Assembly: GCA_963682175.1 (NCBI GenBank)
Contig: OY821791.1
Location: 19,806,542 to 19,870,541, forward strand
DNA length: 64,000 bases
Direction: 5' to 3'
DNA from: Triglochin maritima
Taxonomy: Eukaryota; Streptophyta; Magnoliopsida; Alismatales; Juncaginaceae
The notes under the pieces were generated by a model, which saw nothing but the letters and a program-made list of their open reading frames with translations, made no database searches and was not told where the DNA came from. Position numbers and translations under genes: made by a program. Shown here one piece after another: positions 10,371 to 22,072 of this stretch; positions within the stretch are counted from its first letter, which is position 1; each line of letters begins with the position of its first letter.

Positions 10371-11973
10371 CAAATGAAGATGGGAACTTATTTTTGTACA
10401 TTGTTATATTTCAAAATAAAAAAAAACACAATAAAAAAATCCATGAGTGAGCATTAATTGTTGGGGGCTCCAACCCTTGTGTATTTGAGCCCCATTTGTT
10501 TCACGCATTGGTATCACTTCTTTAGTATTTCACAGGTTTTGAGGGGAATTTGGGTTTGTGTCCATCAACATAACCATGAACTTGTCATTGTGCTTCACGT
10601 TGGTGAGATCTTTTATTTTTCATGCATAAATCCATGTAGTATCATGCTCAAATTCATTGAGGACAATGCATGAAGTAAGTGTGTGTGTGTGTGGGGGGGT
10701 GTTTTACGTGTGTACATAGTCAAGACTTTTATCCTTTTGTTTTGTTTTCATTTGTGTGCATTGTTAGGATCATGTTAGTGTGCTGCATTTAATATCGATA
10801 TATCTACTTGCCATGATCCTTGAGTGACTTGTCTTCTTTTGCTTGCCTTGTACTTTAAATTTTCACATTTCCATCAAAATCTTCATGTGTTTGTGAAAGA
10901 AAATGTTTTGTGGATTTTGTGTGTGTTTAGCATGTACAAAACCGTTGAGAGGCAAAGTAAAAAGAAGGCTCCCAAAATTGACTTGAATATGATGCATTAG
11001 GATATCTATTACACTGGCTTTAGGTCTTATCTAGTCCTGAGAATGCACCCCGGTTTTCCCTCGGGGGAGAGTAATCATACGGTTTCAGTCCTCAAATAAA
11101 CAAAGAAGTCCACCCTGAACCTAGTGAGTCGAATAATTCGTGTCTATTAGTATAATGAATTTTGTCGTAGTCATGAACTCTTAAACTCTTGTTGTGAGAC
11201 CTTAAGTGTAGGGGTTTTGGTTCATGTGTAGATATGAAAATAGTGAGTAGGTCTTCTCTCTTCTCGCACGACTCCTATCACTGGGGAAATTAGGTTCGAG
11301 GGGATTTAGTGCCTGGCGCTTTCGAGTCATCTTACTTGGGATGCACAGATCGAACTCCCATTACACGGGTGGTAGGGATCTCCCTATGTGGAGATGTTAG
11401 GAAAGATGTACGTGATAGTGTAAGTCCTCATAGGAAATGATGCATGAAACCTGACCCTGGGCGAATTACACACCAACTAGTAAACAAATAAAAATGAAAA
11501 AAAGAAAAGAACAAAAAAAAAGAAATGGCAATGCAAATAAGAACCTTAATGGACTTTACACTTTGTATCACTTGAGGATGTTAAGGTTGCCCATGTCTTT
11601 CACATAAGTCCTTAACTAACTTGGACGAATGGTTCATTAGGCTAGGTGTGTGGACTAAATACCTTTATAGAGTTGTTCCGTAGAATTACCGTGTCCAATG
11701 ATCGACAAAAATAGGTCCAACGAGTCGTGTTGCTAGATTGAATAATGCATCAATGTCTGGATTTTGTGGGTATATCCGCTGAAACCCTCAGGAGACAACA
11801 CTCCTCCTTGTCGACAAGGAAATTTAACGGCTTGTTGCACGTGCTAAGTGCAACCGTGATTCCTACGAATGTGGGTTTGGATTTCCTTGTTTTACGTTTG
11901 CCTTTTCCTTTCTTTTATTTTTTCTCTTTCTTTGTTTTGCTCGGGACTAGCAAAAGTTAGGTGTGGGGTTATT
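10371..11973 (+). mobile_element. 3' non-coding region of subtype A2 element
   Basis: Collinear with 1-1938 and 42557-44135, with the same hairpin (11805-11820), the same A-rich tract (about 11485-11525) and the same final GTGTGGGGTT purine stretch before the LTR. Confidence 0.8.
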
Positions 11974-12214
11974 TGATTGACATCATATCATGCATACATT
12001 TGGGTCTTATATCCACTTTCTTTAACCTAAATAATGCTACGTAACGAGTTTTATGTTTAAGTTTCAGGAATAAACAGGTTTGAGGAGAAGATGCAAAAAA
12101 GGACCTAAAGGCAAATCAAGAAACTCCACAGAATCATGAGGAGTATTTTGGCAATTAGAGCCGCGACTAAACTCTAATAACCGATCCAAAAATTGGTCGG
12201 ATCTAGGAAAAAGT

Positions 12215-12253
12215 GACTGCCAATTGGCGGTCCTAGACCGCCAATTAATGGTC
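12215..12253 (+). promoter_or_regulatory. Paired U3 dyads
   Basis: GACTGCCAATTGGCGGTC and GACCGCCAATTAATGGTC lie four bases apart, ~120 bases upstream of the TATA box. Confidence 0.65.
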
Positions 12254-12372
12254 CTTTTTCTCAGAATCCGACCCGGTTTCGCCCGGATATAGGTTATGTG
12301 TTTATTTCTATTCTGAGAATGTTTCATTAGTCCCACATCGGAAGATTGTCCCCGATTATCTTTTTCTACGAC

Positions 12373-12381
12373 TATAAATAG
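12373..12381 (+). promoter_or_regulatory. LTR TATA box
   Basis: TATAAATAG in the same context as in the other family X LTRs. Confidence 0.75.
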
Positions 12382-13534
12382 AACTCTTCCTCCTCCTTTG
12401 TAATACTACCCATTTCTTGGTGTCATTCTCTCTACTTGGAGTAAAGCTTTGTTGCAAAACTCAAGTGGAGTAGAATGCTACTTGTAATGTGAGTCATGTA
12501 AATAATTTTTTTTTCATAGTTTTGTTTTTAATGTTTTCTCTTTTTAATGCTTGCATGCTTAACTTAGTTTTGATTTCCTAATCTTACTATAACTAGTTAT
12601 AATGCCTTTCTTCTTTGGTTTAATTGCTAGCATAATGTGTAGTGAGTAGTTCCATCCCCTTTGTGGGGTGGAGATGATGTTTGATGAATTTTCAGTTTCT
12701 TTGCCTAGTCATCAAACTAATTCAAAAACTAATTAGCATAATTATGTTGTGAAGTTTGGATGTTTGATGAATTTTTGATTGTGTAGACTTGCATGTTTGT
12801 ATGTTCATTGGGGGTGTTTTAATCATCTACATGTTGGGGGATTTTTTATGGATTTTGCCACAACAATTAGACATTTCCCATGCTTAGTTTCCTCATGTTT
12901 ATTGACTGAAATTTCCTATTGAATATGCTACATGTTAGTTATGTGTTTGTATTTGTGGTTGCTTGCTTGATTGATTGAAGAAACTTTGTTTTGATGGGTT
13001 TTGCCAAAAGATTTAGACACCTCTCATGCTTAGCTCTCTTCTTCACATGCGTTCATGGTTTTTGATGAGTCTTGACATATCTTTAGACACTTCTCATGCT
13101 TAGCATAATCTTATGATAATCAAGTCGTAATTGCCGATACGTTGTGTGAATGGATTGACAGGTTTTGACAAATCTTTACACTTCTTATGCATGAACACAC
13201 ACACGACACACACACATACATGCTCACATGCGTCATTCATCACTTATTTTACTTCATGTGTGCACACACTCCACCCCTTAAGGGGTTTCCTTACTGAATT
13301 CCATCTTCCTTTTATTAGTTTTTTTATCTTAGTTATGGTAGTCTTGTGCTTTCATCTTTCTCCTTTGTTAGGTTCTAGTTTAGTGTAGCTTAGGTTAGCA
13401 TAATCACATCTCTTCTCCCTTATTTGCCACTTTATTTCTAAAGAACCAGAGTCAACACACTTCCCTATGGATCGACCCGTATTTACACATCTTCACCGAC
13501 GTTGTGCACTTGCGGTATTTAAAACGTTTAAACA

Positions 13535-14534
13535 TGTGTCATCTCCAACCACTGGGACAACACACTTAATGCGATTTTTCTTAATGAAATTGTGGGTAAT
13601 GTTTTAACGTTAAAAGCAAATACGTACCTTGTCAATAAAGACATCCAACCAAGAATCGTGCTCTTTTCCTAGAAAAAATCTATAAAATGTTGGTCTAGGT
13701 TTTTTGTAGAGTTAAAATCACGTAACATAAAAACACTTACCTCAATGATCTAGTGCCCATGCCCCATCACAATCTATTTGTTAGATACTGAAGATAAAGA
13801 TATTGAAGACACCGTTTCCAAATGGTTTTGTTTGAAACATATACATGTCAAATGGTTCCTATTAATAATGACAAAACTGATAGTGCTCACCTAACTTAGT
13901 AATATCACCTTGATTGTGCTTGTGGTTCTTGTCCTTTTCACCGACCTAGCCTAACATATTCAATTTTACAATAACACCTTGGAATATGCGTAGAACTTAA
14001 AAAATGTAGTAATCAACCATTGGTTCTATAAACTGCGTGGAAATATCATTCGGTAAATAATTTTGAATTAACACATGTTACATCTTTCCTTTCAAGCAAT
14101 TTTTCAGAAGACTGAACCTATGTATATCTATCTCTAGAGAACTATACATATCTTAACTTATAAAAACATTTCATTGTTTTTGTTATAAATATAAAATATT
14201 ATAAATATAACATCCTGGTGATTGACAATTTAGTGTGTTTGGTTTCATGCTCTATCTCAGGGATCCATAATTTGTGTGTGCTACAACATGTTATGTAAGG
14301 TTTTATAGATGGAATTACCGTTACATATACATGGAATTACCCTTTTTATATGTGTTAAATTGCCCTAGTATGCATGAAACCTTTAAGGGTTCTTAATGAT
14401 GATTCCATTAAATGGATTTACCCCATCCTCTACATCGAGTTACCTTTGTATCTATGTGAAATTACTCTCCATGGTGGATTACGCTTATAGATGAAATTAC
14501 CCTTAAATATACATGGAATTAACCCATATATTCC
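13535..14534. other. Unassigned AT-rich stretch
   Basis: No frame, terminal repeat or known element is recognisable. On the minus strand, short exon-like blocks end in good donor sites (GTACGTATTT near 13627, GTAAGTGTTT near 13741), so a decayed spliced gene fragment is possible. The part from 14300 repeats 'gaaattaccc'/'ggaattaccc' at irregular spacing. Confidence 0.4.
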
Positions 14535-14830
14535 CTTGTTGTTGCCCTATTTTGTAATACGGTGGTTAGGTGAAAGAGCCCTAGAGCCCCGTAGTTGATC
14601 ATGTTGTTGTGGTTGAGTGAAAGAGCCCTGGAGCCCAGCTTGTGTGATGTTGTGGATCGGTAAAAGGGCCCTGGAGTCCAACTGTGTGATATGGTGGTTG
14701 CGTGAGAGAGCCCTGGAGCCCCGTAATTGATAGTGTTGTTGTGGTTGGGTGAAAGAGCGCTGGAGTCCAGCTTGGTGACGATGTTTAGTTAGAGTAGTTT
14801 TGTATACCATGTGATACTCGACTGTTTTAT
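14535..14830 (+). repeat. Tekay-type LTR fragment with 'gggtgaaagagccc' tandem units
   Basis: Five units of about 50-60 bases carry 'gtgaaagagccctggagccc'-like cores. The block and its right flank (TAGTTTTGTATACCATGTGA) match 21715-22000 in the 3' LTR of the same element. It is joined directly to gag at ~14840, so the rest of the 5' LTR and the primer site are deleted. Confidence 0.8.
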
Positions 14831-14842
14831 GTGCAAACACCC

Positions 14843-15600
14843 ACCTACTTTTGATGGCAGAGGCGACTCCAAGGTGGCGTAGGATTGGGTATTCAAGATC
14901 CAGGAGATGTTTCGTATGATTGAGTGTTTCCTGGAGAGGAAGGTGGGCCTGACCGCCTATGTTTTGGGTGGTGATGCCTGCAACTGGTGGAGGACCACAT
15001 CTGCAGTGGTTTTTGCTGGAAGAGAGAACGTCAGCTGGGAGGAATTTCTAGGAGAGTTCAATGAGCAGTATTTTCTGGAGCATTTCAAGGATAGGAAGCG
15101 AGAGGAGTTCATGACCCTCGAGCATAGGGAGATGACCCCTATCGGCCTACATCAGCAAGTTCAACGCCATAGAGCGTTATTGTCAGGAGATATGTGTGAC
15201 ACCGATGCAGTGAGCAAGGAAGTTTGTACGAGGGCTACAGATGCAGCTCAGATCCTACGTCATCACTAGCATGTCGCAGACTATGGCGGATGTTGTGAAG
15301 TTTGCGAGCATTATAGATAAGGATTACTAGGAGAACTACTTGGAGGATAGGAGGCCACATGGGAAGATCAGTGGACGTCCAGGGGGTCCGTTAGCAGGGA
15401 ATCTAGGCAAGAGGCCCCAGATTGAAAGAGATGGTGCACGTCAGCCTGAGCTGTGCAGGAAGTGTGGCAGAGTCCACTCTGGACGGGAATGCTGGTCCCA
15501 TTCTAGAGTTTGTTATGGTTGTGGTTAGCAGTGCCATTATGTCGTGATTGTCCCCAAGCAGCAGGCAGAGGCGGAGGGCGTCGCCCTTTTGCACATCCAT
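14843..15600 (+). pseudogene. gag: Tekay-like gag with two zinc-knuckle remnants
   Basis: The frame opens with HPPTFDGRGD followed by an early stop. It continues as FRMIECFLERKVGLTAYVLGG (in part), WWRTTSAVVF and EEFLGEFNEQYF, the usual capsid blocks of chromovirus gag. The first knuckle, CRKCGRVHSGREC, has the short C-x2-C-x3-H-x4-C spacing common in this lineage. The second begins CYGCG but has a stop codon and lacks the last Cys. Further stops lie after 15267. Confidence 0.8.
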
Positions 15601-15639
15601 AGCAAGGATAGAGAACCAGATGAGTCTTTACCATCCTAG

Positions 15640-15990
15640 AAGATGAGGGGAGAAACGCCAACACCATGGTGGAGGTACACTTTATGTTGCCGGTCTAGTA
15701 GCAAGAGTGCTTTTTGATGTGGGGTCACACACTCGTTCATCTCGGAGCGATTTGCCAGCATGTTAAACGGTACCCCTGCGCTGCTGACTGCCAGTTTGGA
15801 AGCCACTACACCATTGGGTTTTGTGGGCACTGTGGGGAGTTTTCTCCCTGGAACCACGATTGTTTCGGAGACCAGGAGTTTCCGGACGACTTGGTCTTGT
15901 TACCAATGGAGGACTTCAACGTGATACTGGGGATGGACTGGGTATCACAGTATGACGTATGAGTCTTGTGTCGTGAGAAGAAGATTCTGA
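15640..15990 (+). pseudogene. Tekay-like aspartic protease remnant
   Basis: VLFDVGSHT (Asp codon 15716-15718) stands where active chromovirus proteases have LFDSGATHSF. The motif is changed to D-V-G-S. The C-terminal MEDFNVILGMDW block follows in another frame (15910-15945), so at least one frameshift separates them. Confidence 0.7.
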
Positions 15991-16222
15991 TTCTGAGCAA
16001 GGGTTTGCCTGATGTACTGATTAGGGACGGAGAACCGAGGCTGCCGTATCATAGTGTTGGTAGTGAGGACACAAAAGTTGTTACGGCAGGGTTGCCAGAC
16101 ATTCTTGGCTACCCTAGTAGTTCCAGATCCTGGGATGAGGAGGTTGGAGGACATCGAGATAGTACAAGATTTTAGAAAGGTCTTTCCAGATGATGTTATT
16201 GGCCTACCGCAACATAGAGAGA

Positions 16223-17623
16223 TGATTGAAATTAAGTTTAATCGCAAGTGCACGACCGTCGGTGAAGATGGGCAAGTACGGGTCGATCCACAAGGAGGTA
16301 TGTCCATTCTAGTTCTTCGGAAATCAAGTGGAAAATAAAGGTTTGAAGAAGTTGATTAAACTACACTAAACTACACTAAACTAGCAAGCAACAAAAAAGA
16401 AGACGAAAACGAGAGGAATTGAAACAAACTAAACTAAGCAATATCAAAGCAAGATAAGAATCAGGAAGGAAAACCCCTAAGGGGTAGAGTGTGTGTACAC
16501 AAGAAATAAAGTGGTGAGGAATGCATTAAACAAGGCACAAGTGTAGGTTGTGTTTTTATGCATAGGAAGTACCTAATGGTTCTGGCAAGACCTATCATCC
16601 AGATCACTAACCTAGTTGATTAATATGAGCATAAACAAGTTTGTTATGAAGAACCTAAACAAGCCTGAGATGTACCTAATAATTATGCCAGAACCCATCA
16701 AGTTAAGTATTCTCTTTTAGTCAAACAAGCATTCCCACATTAATCACATAAAGCAAAAAATAGCATTCATTCCATTCTTCATGACATGTATAAACATCAA
16801 CTCCACCCCATAAGGGGGATGGAACTACTCACTACTCATAGGAAAAGGAGACAAAACAAAATTAAGCTAGGAAAAGGAAACATGCTAATTAATTCTACTA
16901 AGATTAAGATAAACAAAATTAACAAAGCATGCAAGAATTAAAAGAAACAACAAGAAACTAACAAAACATTCTTTTACACTCACATTACAAGTAGCATCTC
17001 TCCACTAGAGTTTGCTCCAAGGCTTTACTCCAAGTATAGAGAATGACCACCAAGAGAGGAGTCCATTACAAAGGAGGAGGAAGAGTTCTATTTATAGTCA
17101 TGGAAAAAGGTAATCGGGGACAATCCCTCGATGTGGGACTAATGTTTACTAAAAATAGACATAAATCACTTTAACACACAACCGGGATAAATCGTATCAG
17201 ATCAGGAGTAGATCCAACCGCCAACCAGCGGTTTGGGGCCACCAATTGGTGGTATGGGTTGCTCTCATCCAACCCAATTTTGGATGACACTTGGATGACT
17301 TAATTTCGTCGTGTGTAGTGCACCTTAATCGGTTGGTGGAGTTTAGGCCAGGATCTCATTGTCAAAATAGTCCTCATGATGGTGTGGAGTTTGTTGATTT
17401 TCTTATTGGTCATTCTGGTTTACATCTAGGTCCTTCCCTCTTGCATATCAGTCCATAAATCTCACAATTCAGTCCTTTTTCTTGCGTTCAGGTCCTTCTT
17501 GTGTCTCTTCTTCTGAAACCTATTTGTTCCTAAAACTTAAACATAAAACTTGTTACCTAGCATTGCTTAGATTCAAAATAGAGGATATAAGACATGAATA
17601 TATGCATGATATGATGTCAATCA
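16223..17623 (-). repeat. Solo LTR of family X, reverse orientation, TSD AGAGA
   Basis: Read on the minus strand, it starts TGATTGACATCATATC (at 17623) and ends ...TTTCAATCA (at 16223), 1401 bp. The 5-bp duplication AGAGA flanks it (16218-16222 and 17624-17628). Without insert and one duplication the RT frame reads straight through [10 protein letters not shown], which fixes the insertion point. It carries two dyads (17216-17233 and 17238-17255) and reverse TATA sequence near 17089-17097. Confidence 0.93.
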
Positions 17624-18222
17624 AGAGATTGAATTCGGCATTGAGTTGGTAGCTAGTACCACTCCACAGTCGAAGGCTCCATACAGAATGGCAGCTGCAG
17701 AGTTAACTGAGCTAAATAAGCATTTGCAGGAGTTGATGGATACTGGGTTTATCCGATCTAGTGTCTCACCTTAGGGAGTGCTGATACTTTTCGTGAAGAA
17801 GAAGGATAGGTCATTGCGTATGTGCATCGACTACAAGATGTTGAACAAGGTTACCGTCAGGAATCAGTATCCTTTACCCACAATCGAGGACCTCTTTGAC
17901 CAGTTGCAGTTAGCAAAAGTTTCTGGAAGATTGATCTGCGCTCCGACTATCATCAGTTGAGAATCTTGAGAATCAGCACGTTCAGAAGAGGTTCAGAAGA
18001 CAACATTCAGGACAAGGTATCAGCACTACTAGTTCTTAGTGATGCCTTTTGGTTTAGCGAACGTGCCTAAAACTTTCTTGGATATGATGAACAGGATGTT
18101 CATACAATACCTTGACAGATTTATTAGTCTTCGTGGACAATATTCTAGGTTACTCTCCGGATAGAGAGCAGCACAGGGAGTAGTTGAGGATTGTGCTTGG
18201 CATTTTGAGAGACCAGCAGTTA

Positions 18223-18312
18223 ATAAACCGACTTGGAAGCCACCCTTCCATGTCAGTTTGCAATTAACCGACATGGTAGAGGCAACGTGGTAGGCTGACT
18301 TTCCATCAGTGG
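18223..18312. mobile_element. Short insertion (~90 bp) in Tekay RT
   Basis: The segment lies between codons that should be contiguous (...DQQL and YAKYSKC...). It contains 'ccatgtcagtttgcaa' followed by its near inverse 'ttaaccgacatgg', suggesting a small inverted-repeat (MITE-like) remnant. Ends and target duplication are not clear. Confidence 0.4.
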
Positions 18313-18650
18313 TTGTATGCCAAGTACTCGAAGTGCATGTTTTGGTTGGACAATGTTGCATTTCTGGGGATATTGTGTCTGGAGCTGGGATATCAGTGGA
18401 GCTAGCGAAGGTGGAGGCAGTGACACAGTGGGGAGCCCCAACGAGTGTGACTGAGATTAGGTGCTTTGTGGGATTAGGCTATTACCGCCAATTCGTCAAA
18501 GACTTCTCTAGGCTTGCTTCGCCATGGACAGTGTTGAAGCAGAAGGGTGTCAAGTTTGTTTGGTTCCAGAAGTACGAGGACAATTTTCAAGAGTTGAAGA
18601 GTCGATTGACATCAGCTCCTGTTCTGACTCTTCCTTTTGGCAACGGAGGG

Positions 18651-18997
18651 TAGGTAATTTATAGCGACGCTCCAGGCATCGACTTGGGTTGCGTACTGAT
18701 GCAACAGCGGAAGTGGTGGCGTATGCCTCGAGACACCTGAGGGTGCACAAGAAGAATTACCCAACTCATGATTTGATGTTGGTAGCAGTAGTTCATACCT
18801 TGAAGACCTGGAGACACTACTTGTATGGAGAGCTGTTTGAGGTCTTCACAGATCATCAGAGTCGGAAGTATCTATTTTTGCAGAAAGAGCTGAACATGAG
18901 ACAACGTAGATAGCTCGAGTTCATCAAGAATTATGACTTCAGCATTTCCTATCATCCCGGAAAGGCGAATTCAGTTGCTGATGCTTTGAGCAGGAAG
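18651..18997 (+). pseudogene. Tekay-like RNase H
   Basis: [18 protein letters not shown] is followed after a shift by [39 protein letters not shown] and, near 18974-18997, VADALSRK. Order and spacing fit gypsy RNase H. Stops and a frameshift near 18700 inactivate it. Confidence 0.8.
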
Positions 18998-19199
18998 GTG
19001 GAGGTTTCAACAATTAGTCTATGTATCTAGGAGTTGAAGTTTCTAGAGACGTTGGCATAGTGGAAGTCGTTCATCGATAGATCATGGGGGGCAGTGATTG
19101 TTGGTTTGAGGGTGGAGCCTCAAACAGTCTTGAGTATCGTGCAGGCTCAGAGTTCTGATGATGAGTGGGCCAGGTACAGTTGGCTGCTAGAGATGGATT

Positions 19200-20080
19200 C
19201 GATTTCAGTATAGGGGTCGATGGAGGTCTGAGATTCAGAGATCTGAGGAAGGAAATCATAGAGGAGGCACACAGGTCCTTGTACTCTATACACCCAGGTA
19301 GTACAAAGATGTACAAGGATTTGCAGTGAAATTTATAGTGGAAGGGAATAAAGTTTGTGTCTAGGTGCCTAGTTTGTCAGCAAGTGAAGATTGAGAACCA
19401 GAGGCCAGCTAGGAAGATGTAGAGGATCGAGTAGCCATAACGAAAATGGGAGCATGTGATGATGGATTTTGTCACGGGGCTACCAAACACGAGGAGATTC
19501 CACAATGCGATTTGGGTCATAGTTGATCGACTGACCATGTCAGCGCACTTCTCAGCATCAAGACCACATTACCTTTGGCGTGTCTAGCTAAGTTGTATAC
19601 TGAGGAGATAGTCATGTTGCACGGAGTACCAGTCAGCATCATTTTGGATAGAGATCCCAGGTTTACATCCAAATTCAGTGGTAGTCTGCAGAAGGCGTTG
19701 GAAACACAGTTGAAGTTCAGCAGAACATTCCATCCACAGATAGATGGTCAGTCCGAGAGAACCATCTAGATGTTGGAAGATATGCTTAGATCTTGTACTA
19801 TGGATTAGGCAGGACACTGGGATGACCATTTTCCGTTGATCGAGTTCACCTACAATAACAGCTACCACTCGAGTATTGGGATGGCACTGAACAAGGCTAT
19901 GTATGGGAGGCCTTGCAGATCACCGGTATGCTGGAGTGACCTAGGCGACAGGCGACTAGTTGGGCATAAGTTAGTGCAAACATGTGCTAAGAAGGTTGAA
20001 GTGATCAGACAGTAGCTGACAATCACACAGAGAAGGCAGAAGTGCTACGTTGATAGGCGTATACGAGAGTTGAGGTTTAA
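19200..20080 (+). pseudogene. Tekay-like integrase
   Basis: The HHCC zinc domain is traceable: HRSLYSIHPGSTKMYKDL then CLVCQQVK. The catalytic core shows [37 protein letters not shown] and FHPQIDGQSERTI. Both core Asp and the Glu positions are therefore still coded. At least six stops and shifts break the frame. Confidence 0.8.
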
Positions 20081-20515
20081 GGATGGCGACCACGTGTTTT
20101 TGAAGATCTCTCTCGCTCGGGGAGTGATGGGGTTTGGGAAGAAGGGGAAGCTCAGTGCGCGGTATGTCGGACCGTTCGAGATCCTCGATCGTGTGGGAGA
20201 TGTCACCTATAGTTTTCGGGTCTTAACAACGTCTTCCAGGTATCGATGTTGAGGAAGTATGTGGCAGATCCAACTCATGCAATTCAGGTAGAGGTTCCAG
20301 AGATCCAGTAGGATTTCTCTCTTGAGGAGAGACCCGTGGAGATAGTGGATCAGATGGAGCACCAGCTAAGGAGGAGTACCATCCGATGGTGTAGGTACGT
20401 TGGTAGCATCATAGTGTCCGGGAGGCCACTTGGGATATTGAGGAGGAAATCCAGAAAAAGTATCCAGAAATGTTTGGTAAGCTTCTTGGTTTAAATTTCG
20501 AGGACGAAATTTCTT
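20070..20515 (+). pseudogene. Integrase C-terminus and chromodomain remnant
   Basis: RFKDGDHVFLKISLARGVMGFG and ARYVGPFEIL form the usual C-terminal integrase fold. They are followed by VSMLRKY, then PVEIVDQMEHQLRRSTI and, after a frameshift, HHSVREATWDIEEEIQKKYP. The last block is the conserved end of a chromodomain, which in this lineage directs insertion to heterochromatin. This places the element in the chromovirus clade, most like Tekay/Del. Confidence 0.8.
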
Positions 20516-21039
20516 TAAGGATGGTAGATTATTTGGACCACATCCTAATTAGTGTGGACTGATTGGGTTTAAGGTTTCTAAACCTTTTATTGAAGATTTT
20601 GTTAGGTTGAAGTCTTCTGATTTGCTGGAGGAGAAGTGAAGTGATGGTTGGGTGGTGAGCTAGAAAGGTTCAAAGAGCTAAACCCATCTCTTTCTCTTCT
20701 CATCCCATCTCACTTTCATTCTTTTTTCTCTCTCCATCCGTCTCTCCCTCTCAGCTCTCTGATCTCTGGCGAGGAGTGTTAGTAAGCGTGAAGAAGAGCA
20801 AGGCAACTTCAGCAAAGGGTTGATGAAATCGAGTGATCGTTGCTCGGGAAGAAGTCCACCGGAGAAAAGCTTGTTGGTGTGGAAACGAACATCGTTGATC
20901 TTCAGGATCTTCTTCAAGCCTTATAGGTATGTCAAGTTTCTCTTTAAGGCTCACCCAAGGTGTGTGAGTGGTTGGTTTAGTCGATGGTGGCCGTTAGGTT
21001 CATCGGAGGTTGATGTGTAGTAGGTTGCTGCTGAATAAT

Positions 21040-21712
21040 GGTTGACCGACGTATGCCTTGGTCGACCGATGCTAGTGTAATTGCACGTTTCTGCCTTGCA
21101 CTGCTGGAACGATGCCTTTGGGTGGTCGAACGGTTGTATATTTTAGGCAAGCTCTGTTAGTTTTGGTCGAATGCGTCCCCTATGCCGTTTGACCGGTTAC
21201 ACTGTAGGTAAGTCGGTTGGGGCATAGACCATCTAGACTGTTGACCGCCTTGTGATATGTTTGACCGATTGTACCTGTAGCTAAGTCGGTTGGGGCCTAG
21301 ACCTTCCAAATGGTCGACCACTAGATATTTGTTCAGCTGATAGCTTAAGTTCACTTAAAAGTTGTTCGACCGGTTCGTGCTTTGTTCAACCGGTTGTGGA
21401 CTTAGAAAATGTTGGAAGTTCCTATTATTTTTGGTCGACCGGGTCCCCATTGTCGTTCGACCGTTGGGATGATTATGTACATTATATTTGTGGCGCAGAC
21501 CTTCTAAACGGTCTACCGCTTGTGACCAGTTGTTTCACCGATTGGTCATTTAGTAAGTTGAAGCTGGGAGTTGACCAATTAAATGGTCGACCGCCCATGA
21601 CTTTTTGTTCGACGGATTGAATGTTGGATTTGTTCGACTGGCTAGGTGACGGTTGAACCTTGCATGTTTCTGTAGGGAACCGTTCGAGCGGTGTGCCTTG
21701 TTAGGTCGACCT
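21040..21712 (+). promoter_or_regulatory. GGTCGACC dyad cluster in Tekay LTR
   Basis: Full GGTCGACC sites lie at 21060, 21312, and in the lines around 21433, 21575 and 21693, mixed with half-site forms such as GTTCGACCGG. 'CTTAAGTTCACTTAA' lies inside the cluster at about 21343-21358. Confidence 0.7.
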
Positions 21713-21714
21713 TT

Positions 21715-21950
21715 GTTGCCCTGTTTTATACTACGGTGGTTGGGTGAAAGAGCCCTGGAGCTCTGTACCTTACCGTGTTGCTGTGGTTGGGTGAAAGAGC
21801 CTTCGAGCCCAACTTGTGTGATGTTGTAGTTGGGTGAAAGAGCCCTGGAGTCCAGCTGTGTGATATGGTGGTTGGGTAAGAGAGCCCTGGAGCCCGATTG
21901 TTGACCGTGTTGATGTGGTTTGGTGAAAGAGCCCTGGAGCCCAGCTTGGT
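21715..21950 (+). repeat. 'gggtgaaagagccctgg' tandem repeat
   Basis: Four to five imperfect units of about 45-60 bases, homologous to 14545-14780 and, on the other strand, to 53150-53490. Frames across it on either strand are chance. Confidence 0.8.
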
Positions 21951-22072
21951 GACAATTTTTTATTATAGTAGTTTTGTATACCATGTGATACTTGTACGTT
22001 GTCTTGTTCATGTATGTTTAAGAAGTTGGTATACGGGGTTTCCTTATGGAAACTCAGACATAGTTGCATATT

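Larger units (their letters stand above)
11974..13534 (+). repeat. Family X 3' LTR
   Basis: Starts TGATTGACATCATATC and ends TTTAAACA, 1561 bp. Two adjacent dyads lie at 12215-12232 and 12236-12253 and a TATA box at 12373-12381. No primer site follows; unrelated sequence begins at 13535. With the LTR at 1939-5520 it frames element A/A2. No target duplication can be tested because the left LTR is joined to another element. Confidence 0.85.
16000..18650 (+). pseudogene. Tekay-like reverse transcriptase, interrupted by a solo LTR
   Basis: The N-terminal half ends GLPQHREI at 16222, and the frame resumes after the inserted LTR with [12 protein letters not shown]. Then come [36 protein letters not shown] and [13 protein letters not shown], all standard gypsy RT blocks. 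The catalytic YVDD box reads FVDN (18130-18141), with one metal-binding Asp lost. There are several stops and frameshifts after 17935. A ~90-base foreign stretch separates RDQQL from YAKYSKC (18223-18312). The RT connection (EIRCFVGLGYYRQFV) is at 18440-18500. Confidence 0.85.
20526..22072 (+). repeat. Tekay-type 3' LTR, left part
   Basis: It begins just after the pol end (FEDEISLR and 'tttaaggatggtaga'); the exact first base is uncertain. Contents in order: a pyrimidine-rich leader-like stretch (20680-20760), GTATGTCAA at 20927, the GGTCGACC cluster, the 'gaaagagccc' tandem repeat and the 'ggaaactcagacat' block. The LTR continues after the inserted family X LTR, at 23657-23703. Confidence 0.75.
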
